Source of the DNA: Rotaria socialis
Taxonomy: Eukaryota > Rotifera > Eurotatoria > Philodinida > Philodinidae
Length of the DNA: 64,000 nt
Direction of reading: 5' to 3'
NCBI GenBank assembly: GCA_905331475.1
Contig: CAJNYU010002142.1
Span: 62,001-126,000 of the forward strand
Of this stretch, positions 26,204-40,086 are shown one piece after another (position 1 is the stretch's first letter; each line of letters starts with the position of its first letter). The translations under genes were made by a program, and so were the position numbers. A model generated the notes under the pieces. That model was not told the origin of the DNA. It saw only the letters and a list, made by a program, of their open reading frames with translations, and searched no databases.

Positions 26204-26506
26204 AAGACAACGAAATGGAAATAGTAATAATTTGACAAGAGCAACTACCAGTGTACTAACTTCACAACTTACAGTAATTAAACCCCATAGACGTCCTAAT
26301 CCACCAACAAATATAAGCAAAGCAACACGACGTAGTTCACTTCCGTCTCGATCAATTGTCGGTAAGCTACGTAGTAAAAGTATTCCCATGAGCTTTTTCT
26401 AACATATGAGGGCCACGAAATATGCCACTTAAACCGAAAAATATTCGAATAATGGAAGTATTACCAATGACAGTCTGGAGAGCCCAACGTTGATTTGTTT
26501 TCATCA
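26204..26506 (-). pseudogene. DUF4345-like membrane protein, frameshifted
   Basis: A first segment beginning at Met (26506) reads QRWALQTVIGN then FFGLSGIF. In a second frame, from 26389 down to a stop near 26204, it reads GILLLRSLPTIDRDGSELRR then VALLIFVGGLGRLWGLI and a last hydrophobic helix. This is the DUF4345 layout: four membrane helices, with an R-alanine/leucine-rich strand and an FLGGLGRL-type motif. The two halves lie in different frames with no plausible intron between them, so the gene is broken by a frameshift near 26400. In bacteria DUF4345 proteins are small membrane proteins of unknown function. A bacterial origin is possible but untested. Confidence 0.5.
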
Positions 26507-27034
26507 TTTTGTTTCTACTTTCGAACAGTGCAGCGTTCTATGTGAAACTGATAAGTAACAAAAGTCAAGTTCTATCTTATCTACTCGTATCTTTATAGAT
26601 GTTGTTTTTTTTTTATTAAAACAGCTTTTGTTCCTAGGTAAAATAATACACAAATAGTATCTGAAGTTGAGATTTTAAAATATTTCCCGTAATTAATCAA
26701 TAGATTTCAGTTTATTTCCTTTCGTACGCAAATATGATTAATTCGAAGTTAAAAGCACGATTCATACTTGAAAAAACAAATTTGTTTTATATGCATTTCG
26801 AGAAATGAAAAGAATTTTTTTCTTTCTTTCCTGTTGTCAATATCTATTTCGTAACCTTGTCTTACAATAAACCATATACATAAATATGTAGATATGAAGC
26901 GTCGTTTCGAAATAAACTCTTTCTTTTTCTAAGTATGAAGCAAATCGAAAACAATTTGTTTCCTTTGTTATTGTCTTTTATCACGTCGATAACATGTCAT
27001 TGCCAGTAAAAAATCTTATATCTGATAAACATAA

Positions 27035-28800
27035 GCAAATTCTTTACAAGTTCAAATTAATAAAACGCAATGTCAACGATTGTGTTCAGGTATCGATCAA
27101 TTAACTGATTCACTCGAACGCTTAGAACATGCATCGCCTATATTTATACGAGCAGAAACACGTCCTATTCTTAATAGTCTTTTTCAATGTCTTGATGATT
27201 GTAATGATTTTCTAGAAACATTACAATATTCTGATCGATCATATGAAAATGAGCGTGAAAATTTTGCAGAATTAAGCAAACGTCTATCACAACTAGGGCA
27301 AGACTTATGTCTTGCATTGAATATTCAAGAATTATTCGAACAAAAGCAAGATCGAGAAGATCAACGACAAGATCCTCAAGAATAAAATAAAATGCCAGAA
27401 CAAATATTGCAACAGCAACAAGACCAAAATTAATTAATGCATAAAATGATTCATGAAAAATTCGAATCTGCTTGTCATCATTTAGAACAAAAACTATGTA
27501 TTCCATCAGATTCAAGTCAAGAAAAATATGATTTTCTACACATTCCATTGAAAGATTTATCTATACAGAAAAATCTTTTAGGTACCGGAGGATTTGCTCA
27601 TGTGTACAAAGGTATTTGGTTCACATACTATGATCAAGTCGCAATCAAAGTTTTACGGATCAATGATCTATTAGACAATTCAGAGTCACAAATTCAATCT
27701 GATTTCTATCAAGAAATATCTACTTTGTATAAAACACATTATGAACATGTTGTTACAGTTCTCGGAGCATGTATTGAGCCAATTTTTTATGCAATCATTA
27801 TGAGATATATGCCTCTGAGTTCACTATATGATGTTTTACATAAAACAAAGCCAGATATCACATTATCTTGGTTGGATCGATATTCTTTTACTTGGCAAAT
27901 GACTAAATCAATAAATTATTCACATAATCTCAATCCATCTATCATTCATCGTGATATAAAATCAATGATTTTTAATGCAACTCAATGCATCGGAACAACA
28001 TAGATTTCTACTCAAAATTTGCGATTTTGGTTTAGCAGAATTTCGTCATGTAAGTTCGTCAAAATCAATCATCAATTCAACATGTTATCAAAGTGTTGAT
28101 TCATTTGCATGGAAAGCACCATAATTAATTATGCGTCGCGACAAACATTCAAAACAAACCGATGCTTACAGTCTTGGAATAACCATGTGGGAAATAGCAA
28201 CTGGCTTAAAACCATGGAATGAATGTGTACAATGTAAAACAGCGAGATAGAATGAAAAGAATTGTTGGAGATATCGATTATCAACAAAAAGAAAACCCTC
28301 AGTAAGTGTTAGACAAAATGTTTATCGTAGCTTTGAATTTTTCATTGGATTAGTTCGACAAGAATATCCATACCAGCAGCGGAAGAAAATCGACTAACAG
28401 GTAGATTGCCAAATATTATAATTTTTGATAATCGGCCAACTGCGGAGGAGTCAATGACTACTGCATCTTCAACGTCTACACTAAGTAGCAAGCCTGCTTA
28501 CATTTCGGCGCGTCATCGATTTGAACGGTTACTATCAAAATCTGACGGAGATGTATCGATAAAGTAAATCCATATAAGTAAAATAGTTATAATAGCCGGT
28601 ATACAATTCCTATATAGTGATAGTCAAATGATTAGCAACGCCATTAGAAGTCTATCGAACTCAACCACCGGTACAAGGTAAAATATATCAGTTAATAATT
28701 ATAATAAACATCTTTCTTATTTTTTAGTAGGAGTATTATTGGCGCGATCGGTACATCGTCAGATGATGAAGATCTCAGTAATGATAGTGTGACTCTTACC
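27035..28800 (+). pseudogene. Fossil MLKL-like gene (helical bundle plus kinase domain)
   Basis: The first block (about 27035-27385) encodes an N-terminal helical bundle with the CQRLCSGIDQL opening and an ELSKRLSQLGQDL helix. A Gln/Asp-rich stretch similar to the brace region of vertebrate MLKL follows. The second block (27437-28003) encodes a protein kinase N-lobe: glycine loop LGTGGFAHVYKG, VAIKVL with the ATP-binding lysine, and IIHRDIKS. Downstream, ICDFGLAEF (DFG), a WKAP motif and DAYSLGITMWEI continue the C-lobe to about 28260, and a Ser/Thr-rich tail remnant lies near 28425-28566. The order (four-helix bundle, brace, kinase-like domain) matches MLKL-type cell-death executioners. At least four interruptions split the frame, so I regard the locus as a decayed copy. 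Family assignment rests on layout and short motifs. Confidence 0.6.
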
Positions 28801-28809
28801 TGTAGATTT

Positions 28810-31620
28810 TAAGAAATATGTTTTATTCATACTTAAAGTTGATGCACAGTTTTTCTTTCTTTATGAAAAATGTATTCTCAATTTTCTTGATTAATTGCTC
28901 AATACGAGTTTATTCAATCGCTTGGATATAAGTATAAATAAAGTGTGTAAAGTCGCCGATGAGTAACCTTTACAAAGTTTTTTCTTCAGCAAAAATTGAG
29001 AAGCAGTCAGACCGATTTTTCCTATATAATTCTATATGTGTATATGCAAAGAAATTTGTAAGTTCTTGACACCTATAATGCGAGCAGAATCAGCAAAAAC
29101 TTGTAGTAATAAGAAAACCTATGACGTCATCTATATTCCTGTAACGGTTATAGTTCTGTATAGACTATGTGAAACAAATGGTAATTGCCACCTGCGGCAT
29201 CGTGCAGAGTAAGTGATATCCTATTATTTTAACTGGCAGACAGACGAGATAAAAAGAAAACTTGATTTCATAGTTTTTTGATGTTAATTTTTGAAAAAAT
29301 GAAGAACACGAGAAAATAATGAAAGACAAATAAAATCCCAAAAACATTCTTTCTTTCTTTCTTTCAAAAACTTGATCAAATGATTTCACATAGGTGTAAT
29401 TTTGATAGGAATCTAGCTCTAATTAACACACAGAACCAAACAATCACAAGCCACAGCCGAGAAACGCCTATATTCACATCCATAAATACCTTCTTCTTTT
29501 ATCGATAGTGACTTTCAATTTCGATTATTCATTTTGAAATATACTATAAAAATATTGCCAACAGTCAGTGTGAATGTTTTTTAAACAAAAAATCTTTTTT
29601 TTTATGACTGACCTTAAATTTGATTTTGCTTTCTATTTATGTGGCAGTGTGTGCGTATAGTCGTTTGAATTAAATGAAATATGACGAAACCTGTGTTTCT
29701 TTTTTCAACAAAAGCAAAAGTTCATTTCTCTATTTCTCACACATCGAAAGTATTCTTTTATTAGAGGACTTCAAAAAAATGTCTTAGCTAGTAAAATTTG
29801 AAAAAGCACATAAGCTCATCTTGCTATGTTTCTCTATATTAATTGTTGCTTACATTTTGCATGTAAGCATATTTTTCTTCGTTAGTCAATATAATATTTA
29901 TTTCAGGCGTTGATAAATTTTGCGAAGCCCACCAAAGCAAATAACTTTAAAATAATAATATCAATCAATATATCGTCACAGTTCAAGGTTTGAGTTACAC
30001 CCTCATTGCCCTCGATTTCGTACTTGAATGGTTGTTAATATTAAAACAGATTTTACCCAGATCAAATCTACCAATGAAACAGAGTTCAAGCGTAAAATTG
30101 ATGAATACAGCTTATTTTCGCCTCGAGTATGGCACAATAGAATTTTGTTTTTGAAGATATGCTGTATATCAGTTTGCATCCTTAGTTGCATTAATAAAAT
30201 TGAAAAAAATACGCAAGTGATAATAAAACAGACTTCGAATTTTGTTTTCTTTATTCATAGACGACACATCCGTATTTCGTTTTATCATTCATCTTGATTT
30301 CACTTCTGGCTCTAGTCAGCATCCTAATTTATGACGGTACTCTCGTTTGAAAACTGTCATTTATCTTTTTAGCAATCAATAAATCGATATCCCTTTCCGA
30401 ATTTCCAAGACCACTCCTTGACAGCGGCTATTGATGCATGAAGTTTAAAATCATTCATATTTGTCTCTGGCGCAGACATCAATCAATTCTACATTAAAGA
30501 CAATATTTTCGATAGAACACACAAACATTTATGTTTCAATAGAAATAAAACAAATTGAGTTTTGAGAAAAGGCCAAGGAAGAGCTAATATTATACATTCA
30601 TTCGACAGTTAATGTTTTCGATTCAAGAATCGATAAATATATACTAAATATAGAAAATGCATGAGTGAGAGAGCTAGACAAAACTATCATATCTTATCTT
30701 TACAATGAAATAATTTCAATGAACTAGTATACAGACAATAGTTGAATATTTCATATAAGTTTAAAGCAATTTTTGTACATTCTCTTCAATAAAACTTGTT
30801 TTCATGTAGCATCCTTATCAAATATTCTGCGAATTTTTATATGGTCGTTTTATAAACTGCACGAACAAATTTCTTTTTCGTTCTCTGTTCATCAAAAATC
30901 ATAGAATAGTCGTTTAGCTGCATTGGCATCCAATGCAAACACTGCTTATATATAAGTATACATTGCCATCCAAAAAAAAAAAACAATCCTTATTTTTTAA
31001 AACAAAGTATAAAGTCCATCCAATCCAAAGGAACCAGGTCACATTCTCCATTTTACATTATCTTTTTCCTCCTCCTGTACTTTGATCAAACTTTTTAGTC
31101 AACATTTTTTTTTCTTCTTGCTCGTTCTATAAGTGCACCGTCTGTTGAAGTAAGGTACATGTATCGATAAAATACCTATCATTTTTCTTTTTTTCTTTCT
31201 TTCTTTCTTTCTTTCTCCGTTTCATTTGCAATATATTGCCTTTTATAACTTCGCTGCACTGCAATAGTGCATTACACTTCTTTAGTTCGACGCCATTTCT
31301 TATTCTATTTTATATCCATTATATCGTAATTCATTTATCAGTTGAGAAAATTCATCTGCATTCTAAATTTACATTTCGAGGTGAAACGAACAAGTAATAT
31401 GCACTACCATTCGCATTACTTTCGACGCATAGTCATTTATATATGCCGACACTGTTTTCTTTCTGTAATTAGAAGTCAGACGTATATATGAGGCATAGAC
31501 ATACACTTTTACATCAGAGAAAAATAGTAAGATCCCAATGGCATCATGCACACTTCTAATGAGCTATATTTTTTTCTTCAATAAATTTCTTTTACGCAGT
31601 TTTTCAATTTCTTTTAGATT
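28810..31620. other. Intergenic, upstream of PEPCK
   Basis: No supported gene. It holds TTTC microsatellites near 29349-29363 and 31191-31215. The PEPCK promoter presumably lies within the last few hundred bases, but no element stands out. Confidence 0.5.
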
Positions 31621-31634
31621 GAATAATAATAAAA

Positions 31635-34214
31635 ATGGACGATATCAACGTTCCTTTCGTCGAAGTACACTACGTTTCTATTCAAAAGTTAGGAGATATT
31701 CCAGTAATTAAAGGTGATTTTCATTCACTTCCAAATACGGTACAAAAATGGATTGCCCAAATGGTACGACACAATTTTTTCAACATTTTAAAAGTCCAAA
31801 AATTATTTTTTTAAAATGTACTCTAGGTACAATTGTGTACACCACGAGGTGTATATATTTGTGATGGATCTGAAGAAGAAGCTGATATGGTAACACATAA
31901 ACTTCTCGAACGTGGTACACTAACAAAGTTAGAGAAATATGAAAATAATTATATTTGTTGGACTGATCCTCGAGTAAGATTATTTGTAATTTTTTTTTCA
32001 AATTTTATTTCATATTCGACTTTTCTAGGATGTTGCTCGTGTTGAATCAAAAACATTTATTGTTACTGATGAGAAATATGCATCTGTACCACATTCACGT
32101 GAAGGTGCTAACTGTGTTCTTGGTATTTGGATGTCGCCGGCGGAAATGAAAAAGGAACTTGACGATCGACTTCCAGGATGTATGGCTGGACGCATGCTTT
32201 ACGTTATTCCATTTAGGTAAATAAACACAAAAAAAGTCGACGATAGGAAATTCTATTAAATCTTACTATTGTAGTATGGGGCCGATTGGTTCACCATTAA
32301 GTAAAATTGGTGTACAAGTAACCGATTCGAATTATGTTTTACTTTCAATGCGAATTATGACTCGCGTTTCATCGGAAATCTGGTCTCATCTTAAACATGA
32401 TGAAGAATTTGTGAAATGTCTTCATTCCATGGGTAAGAAGAATTTATTTTATTTTGAAAGAAAGCAAAAAACTAAACAACCGATTTAATATTAATTTAGG
32501 TTGTCCTCGTCCACATGCGCAAAAAGTTGTTAACAATTGGCCATGCAATCCAGAAAAAACGCTTGTAAGTTAATAATCATAAAATATAAGTAGACTAGTG
32601 TAAAAGGGATTCCGAATTTCGAAACACTTATTATCTTAATTTATTTAAAAAAATTTTCGATATTGACTTGAAAATTTTTTAAATAAAATTTTCTATTTTA
32701 GATCGTTCATTTTCCCGATATTCGTAAAGTAATTAGTTATGGTTCTGGTTACGGTGGCAATAGTTTACTTGGTAAAAAATGTTTTGCTTTACGTATTGCT
32801 GGCCGCATCGCATACGATGAAGGATGTATGTAATTGAACATTTGAGAAAAAAAACATCATTACTGTTTTTCCTTCACTTCTAGGGTTTGCTGAACATATG
32901 TTAATTATGTCAATAACAAATCCAAAGGGCGAAGAAAAATTTGTTGCTGCTTCGTTTCCATCAGCATGTGGTAAAACAAATTTAGCTATGTTAATGCCCA
33001 CCATGCCTGGTTATACCATTAAATGTGTTGGTGATGATATTGCATGGATGAGATTCGATAAAGAAACTGGTGAATTACGTGCTATCAATCCAGAAGCTGG
33101 ATTTTTTGGTGTTGCACCGTACGTAATCTTCAGCCTTTTTTTTTTATAAATTACAATAATTTTCTAATCAGTCAATTCTTTTTAGTGGTACAAACATGAA
33201 AACAAATCCTAATGCCATGTTAACTTGTATGAAAAATTCTATATTTACAAATGTCGGTGAAACTGCTGATGGCGGATTCTTCTGGGAAGGTCTTGAAGAT
33301 GAAACACCCGCTGGCACAGAAATTTTATCGTGGACAGGTGAACGATATAAATTAGGTGAAGATAAAACAAAAAAATCAAGTCATCCAAATGCACGATTCT
33401 GTTGTCCAGCTCGACAATGTCCAATTATTCATAGTAAATGGGAAGATCCAGCTGGCGTGCCTATTTCAGCTATTATATTTGGTGGACGAAGACCTGAAGG
33501 TGTTCCATTGGTTATTGAAGCATTCGATTGGAAACACGGTGTTTTTCTTGCTTCACAACTTAAATCTGAAACAACAGCTGCTGCTGAACATACAGGCAAA
33601 CAAGTTATGCACGATCCATTTGCTATGCGGTAATGAAAATGCTTTTGAAAAAAAAGTTCTTTTAATTTGAAATTTTATTTTAGACCATTCGTTGGTTATA
33701 ACTTCGGGCGTTATATTCAACATTGGCTTGATTTCGAAAAGGATCCAAAGAATAAAGTAAATATATTTGTTGCAGCTGATAAAATGGAATTATTTTACGA
33801 ACAATTCTATTTAGTTACCTAAAATCTTTCATGTCAACTGGTTTCGTTTGGATGAAAATAAGAAATTTCTTTGGCCTGGATTTGGTAAATAATCGATCGA
33901 AATTGTTTGATAAAATAATTATGACTTCATTTTTAGGTGATAACATCCGTGTACTTGATTGGATTATTCGAAGAACTAACGGTGAAGATATTGCTGATGT
34001 TTCGCCAGTTGGTTTATTACCAAAGAAAGGTTCAATTAATCTCGATGGTCTTTCGGTTGATTGGGATAAATTACTTAGTATACCAAAAGATTATTGGTTA
34101 AGCGATATTGAAGAAACATACAAATGGCTCGATGACCAAATGGGCGATGATTTACCACAGGAAATTCGTGCACAAATTGAAAAACAAAAACAACGTTTGG
34201 CCGAAACAAAATAA
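31635..34214 (+). CDS. pck: Phosphoenolpyruvate carboxykinase (GTP)
   Basis: Eleven exons: 31635-31763, 31827-31973, 32029-32216, 32275-32432, 32500-32564, 32702-32825, 32884-33118, 33186-33629, 33684-33756, 33815-33884 and 33937-34214. All introns are GT-AG, and frames join without error to a 636-residue protein, normal for the family (about 620-640). It converts oxaloacetate and GTP to phosphoenolpyruvate, GDP and CO2, the committed step of gluconeogenesis. Diagnostic motifs: substrate loop [32 protein letters not shown], the kinase-1a P-loop [12 protein letters not shown] (about residues 295-306, with the reactive cysteine), the metal-binding [19 protein letters not shown], and the nucleotide-binding [19 protein letters not shown]. 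No mitochondrial presequence is visible, so a cytosolic form is likely. The ATG at 31635 is preceded by AAAA. AATAAA sits near 34315. Confidence 0.97.
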
Positions 34215-34502
34215 AATCATTTATCATAGAACAATTGCGGCATAGTCCTCTTTTAAAGTAGATTGTAATAATTTCATATAAGCGTGTAGATCCTATAGTC
34301 ATACTCTTAAGATAAAATAAATTGTTTAAGTTTCCAACGCATATCTTTGTGTATACATTTAATCATATGAAATTCTCATTAAAAAAGAATAATGAATGAC
34401 TGATTCCTTTAACAAAATATATTTTAAGTTAGATGCAATTTAAAAACCATTTAATGTTTTGTAATAAAAACCTTATGTTCACTAGGTAAAAAATACTGGT
34501 TT

Positions 34503-36602
34503 TTAATGCATCGTTATATGTTCTATTGAGTAAGAAAAGAACAGATTTTCTGCAAAAAAAAATAATAAGTAATGGAGCAAAAAAAAGTCGAATATTAGCG
34601 ATTGCTCTGTGTTTACCGACTTTTTATTTTCTGGATTAGCTGATCGAGATAGACGAATTTGATGTTGGATGAGTAGAAATAGCATTTCGATGAGTTCCAT
34701 TATCGTAAGAAAACTAACTCCAATCCAAGGACTAGATAATCCACCTACATTCGAAAAAATATCGAAGGGCTGTAATGTTGGCGTTTGCGTATAGGTTTCA
34801 ATCAAACTCGATTCGCTGAATAGTTCTAATGACAAATAACTTGAAAAAATATGTTCACGCCATCGAGTTGACCAATCATCTGGCAACGGTATCGATGTAT
34901 TCTGAACGAATTCTCTAATAAAAGGTATGAGCCATTCTGGCAGTGTCCCTGATAGTGACGATTTTACAACAAATTCTGTAGTCGAGCATTGCTGTAGGCA
35001 ATGAGAACAATAAAGATCTTGAATCGATTGTGTCAAATCGAAATCATTCATAGCTTTATTAAAACAAGGGTTAGTTACGTTGCATAGACGGGTTGCAATA
35101 GTCTTATCTGTTACAGGTAAAACTATCGTACGGGCATTCCACTGTAAAGGACTCACACAACCACATTGATCATTGCTACAAATAAGTAAATATACAAAAG
35201 CAACAAAATATTTGTTTTCATTATGTATGTCAAGAATAGAAAGCACGTACATATATGCTTGTGAACAAAGCATATTACGAAGTTCTTCTGAATAGACATA
35301 CTCTGCACCGTCATATTTTTCGAACATAATTTGCAGGGCACAAGGAATTTCGTTTGTACATGATGAATAAGGTTCAGATAAAAATTGAATATCTCTTTTT
35401 ACATATGACAATCGATGTTGAAAACCGGGTGCTAATGTCATGCCTGCTTCTTCAATCATAGGTAACTGTGTATTGTCATGAGCCATGGCCAACATCGCTA
35501 CACCTAAAAGTCAAAACATGTTGATAGAAATTTGCTTCATAAATGAACTTATGAGATGTAAAAATAATCATCTTCTAACATCTGTTTTGTTCTTATATGT
35601 CTACTATTGCGTTTAAAATATGAAAACCTACTTTATTGCTCTAACTACCTATATACATCGGGAAGAGATTAGAAATTCAAATAATAATATAACAACTGTA
35701 AGTCCAGCCGTTTTCAAACAGAAAACGTTTTTTCTTGATCGAATGTTTTTTATGCATGTAGCTCATCGTTTGATCAAAATCGAAAATCTTTAAAGTAACA
35801 TCCAATACATTTAACTCATATTTTCTTCGAGATATAAATGTTATTCGAATAGAATGAATCCGAAATAAGATTTGATCCTACCTTCGGTTACTGTAGGAAC
35901 ATATTGATGATCATGAATATAGAGTCGTAATAATAATTTGCCAGTACTGTCTGTTTCATGGTTGTAAAGCAGACTGCCATTTTTTCTTTTAGCATTAAAT
36001 TTATAACAGCGACCAAATTCAGCGGAGTCGAATCCAATAAAATCGTTGACTGAACATCGAATTCCAACATAGTAACAACTCATCCACATCGATTCCAATG
36101 GAAATACATATTGTCCTAGTGATCCGTCTTCATTGACAAGAGATGAAAAGTAAAATCTCATAAAATCTGCTAGTTTGAGTATGACCGAATTACTACTTGT
36201 AGCTGTCAGATTTAAATGTGCAGTATATTCATTATATGTTTTGAGTAGTGCATCGGCGCGAATTCCACCAGCATTACAGATAGTGAATGCTGGAAAGTGT
36301 TGTATGCGTGCATTTGTAATACTCACTTTTGTTTGCGATGGATACTCGAAATACGCACAGAGCGCTTCTGTAATGAAATACACCATAGCACTTGTAAATG
36401 CCATGAATGGTATAGCCCAAAATATACGATTTGGCATACTTCGACTACGAGTGATGCCAGGAATATCATGAGTTGTTGCATTTAATGCAAATTCTCGAAG
36501 GATGGAAATTCGTAGGTGGTGGATTGATGCATCCTGTACACTTGGATTCATCGGATTATTGGAGACGACATGCGCAATAATATCTCCTGTTGCTACCATC
36601 AT
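34503..36602 (-). CDS. DEG/ENaC-family sodium channel
   Basis: Three exons on the minus strand: 35882-36602, 35251-35503 and 34503-35175, with introns of 378 and 75 bp (both GT-AG) and consistent phases, giving 548 residues. The 5' exon has a short cytoplasmic tail, TM1 (about residues 60-80, FWAIPFMAFTSAMVYFI) and the post-TM1 motif HFPAFTICN that marks this family. Middle exons carry the extracellular Cys-rich domain (CSQAYI, NDQCGC, CFNKAM, YCSHCLQQC). The last exon ends with TM2 preceded by NVGGLSSPWIGVSFLTIMEL, the usual GL(F/W)xGxSxxxxxE gate. These channels are trimeric, amiloride-sensitive, and opened by peptides, acid or force. The ligand cannot be inferred. Met1-Met2 at 36602 is the first in-frame start. 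The gene is convergent with PEPCK, about 290 bp apart. Confidence 0.88.
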
Positions 36603-36609
36603 TTTTTGG

Positions 36610-39600
36610 AAACGTATAATCTAAAATATAGCGAACAAATAGTTTGATGTCTTTGTGAAAAACTTGTAATTATGTATGTGATGAAAAGTTGGTATTATTC
36701 GTCAGGCTAATTACTAACTAATGAATATTGTTTGCTGAGAAACTGATCTTGAGCAATAACTAGTGAATGAATCGATTTCGAGATCTTATCTAGACATACT
36801 AATCTACTAAAATTGAAAACTCGTATTGTAAAGACGGTGATATCGAAGTAGTACGCAATCAGATGAATTCATTCAACATCTTAGTAGTTATTATAATTAA
36901 GTTACTATTGTTTAGTGTTATTCTGTTGCCAAGAGAGGCAAAGGAATTCTTTTTTTCAACCTTGATTATACAGCGTTGAGTGCATTCGAAAGAAGATCAA
37001 TTGCTTCGTATTTGAAAGCCGTTGAAATCAAATCGCTTATTTTTTGTTTTATTTAGAATAATAATTATAGGCAGGTGAATGAACTAGTATTAGGATCTTA
37101 ACTGAAAAAATATATATTTGCTTTCTTAAGCATATTTTTTGATAGTATGAAATAGATCATTTCCGTGGCTGATTTGAAAGCGAATCGCAGTTCTTCATAA
37201 AGCTATTCGTAGCTAATTTTGCATTAGTGCTTTTGTTTTCATCAATAAAACTGCAATTAGAGAAGCAGAGCATATTAATGACGTGACAAGTTGAAAGCAC
37301 AAAAAATATTGCTCATGGTCAAAATATAAAGTGTGCATATATTATAAACATTAGAAGTTCTCAAGTTCTTCGTTACTATTTGGTTTTCTATTTTTTCATT
37401 ACAGTTATGCATAGGAACTGTAGTAACAAAACTCAAGTCTATCATATTTTTACTTATACTCTATGTTCTTTTAACCTTTACAAAACCATCGTAGACAAGG
37501 ACTGTTAAATGTATATGTAGATGATCTCTATTACAAATGAATTACCGTATTAATAGGTTTCATTCTATTGAGACCACAAGTGGTGTGATACTGTAAGTGG
37601 GATAAACGCATAGAATGTCTTTTATTTGTAATTACAAAAAACAACAAGTACTTACTGCAAACCGGTGACAATCAAAAATAATCATACAGATTGATATTTT
37701 CTTTAGCTTTTTCTGGCAATAGCGTCTCGACTTCTAGGGTTTGACTGACGCGGTAGTGGTTTAAAGCGCTTGTTCAAAGTGACTGCTTTTTGTCAATTGA
37801 CAACACGTTAAGGTGAAATAGTCCATAAAAATACTATTAATCAGAACAGAAGTGTAGACCTTGAAATGTCTCATGTAATTAGTGGAAAACACTGTCGTAG
37901 CTAAAGAATTGAACAAAGCATAGAGCACTACGGTTGTAAAAATACGCATCGCCATATATTGAAAGAGAAATATTTCTATCAGCTTATCGAGAATAATATG
38001 ATTTTTAAATTCGGGCTAAGAAATAGCAGCATAAGAAATGTTACTAATTCTTGCGTAAAAAAATATTATGTTACTGCGAAATACCAAGTACTGAAAATAA
38101 CAAAATTATAAAAGATTCTTTGAGGATTTATTTATGCAGATAACACCCAGTTATAAGACTCATTTATTTTGAGATAATTAAACATTTTCACGTATCAAAA
38201 CATTTTGTTTGGCTGATTTCATCAATGCAATAGTGCCGCGCACATCTTACTAGTTAAATGTTTATTGTTTAATTGTTAGTAACAAGTCATAAATGCCAAC
38301 GAAGAAAAGTAACATCAAACAATTGTTGTTTCTTTAAAATAAATATTTCCTAGAATTATACTATCATTTCAAATGATATGTATTTTAAATCGTGAAGTTT
38401 ATGGTACTGAAGTGCATGCACACTCATTGGAAAGAATGAACTACGGTAGTGTTTCGAAAAGCGTATGAATATATATGACTGAACTGCGGGCAATATTTGC
38501 ATATTTCACAAGAAATAATTGCTTTTTTCTAGAATACTCTTTATTTTGTGACAAAATTATACGTAATAGTTATTATCATTTGAGAATTAAGTGAATGGTT
38601 TATTGTCTCTTCTAACATTTCAAGCGTTTGTGATTTTCTAAAACAATAATTAACATATAGCTCAGCAACAAACGAACTCATAGGTAGCATAAGCTAGGTA
38701 GCCTTTCTAGTAGTTATAAGCCGGTAAACGGACATAAAGTGAAGTCGTATTTTCTATGACATGTTTCTTTTCTGTATATGAGCTATCAGAGGTCCTGCAT
38801 AGTTTTATATCGAAAGTTCCCCAATTTTTGTTGATCTATAGAAAAGGAAAACAAGATAAATAACATCTATTTTCTTCTCCGTTTTTCAAATACTCATCCA
38901 TCTTCTTTTCAGATTTGTGTAGGTTCATTGGTGTTCTTTCTTCTCGTGTTGCAAACTCAATCGAGTGAATCTGCTCGCCTGATTTATTTAATTTTTTTTT
39001 ATTAAGTATATCTTGACGTGTCTATGTGCCGAGAGAAGCTGATTTAGATTAAATTCAGAGAGTACATGACAAGAAGTCATTTGATACCAAACTCAATTTA
39101 TTTAACTGAAATTTTAATACCTTCCGAGGTGAAATACCAGTTCTATTCAATATCACCCAATCAGATCGCTTGTTTTTATTGGATCTTTTTCACTTTCTTC
39201 TATGTTGTTATGTTGAGTTGCATTGAATTTGCTCAATGGTAACATGTCATTTTGAGAAATTCTTCGAGGAAAAACATTTTTTTAAAATTGCGAGTGATTA
39301 TTTAACATTTATCTACGTATGAGTTCACATCTATCCGAACACCGGTACAATCGATACACTCATTGCTAACACACCCATAAGAGAACAGCTTCTAATTGAT
39401 CACAGTATTATAGAGAACCATTGGAGTGTGAACATTTTTATTCGAAGATATCCCCCCCCCCTTCCAAAAGCAATAGAATATAGTGCCAAGAATTAAGATT
39501 TCAATTTAAGTATAACAACGCATAGTAATATCAATATTTACTTGATTTGATTAGAACTGAAAAATATGTTCCGAGTTTTGTTGTAAAAAAGCAACATCGG

Positions 39601-40080
39601 AAGACTATAATTTCTGTCTGCTTCACAGAGATATGCGATGCTTATGACAATTGATTGATGCAACGAATCCACGTATTTTCTTAAAACTTGCTTGAAACAA
39701 AAGAAAATAGAAAGAATTCTCGTTGAAAGCAACAGATAACTTTTGTGTTATCATCTATCACTGGATATTGCATGCTATAGATCTCTCCTTGGTTGATAAG
39801 TTCGTACTTCGAAATAGAAAATAACAATTCAGTCAAATCTAATTGATCATCAATCAATTTTTTAGTTAAGCCATATGATACTGCTCTTTGTTTCCCAGTC
39901 GACAAGAAGACACATAAACTTTATATTAAATCATTGTTGAATATTCTTTAACGCTCTCTTGTGTTCTACAATCATGTGAAGCCCTATAATTAGTCTGTTA
40001 TAGTAAACTCTTTAAAATAAAACCCGTTAGTTTTTATTATTGAGACATTGTTGAGAAATATTCTTACAACTGATTATTCA
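36610..40080. other. 3.5-kb intergenic stretch
   Basis: No recognisable coding, RNA or repeat feature apart from a C-rich run at about 39452-39461. The open frames at 37761-37955 and 39538-39905 have no domain signature. Confidence 0.5.
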
Positions 40081-40086
40081 TATATT

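Noticed and set aside
27171-27548. 125-codon minus-strand frame
   Set aside because: Antisense to the helical-bundle and kinase remnant, an artefact of its codon use.
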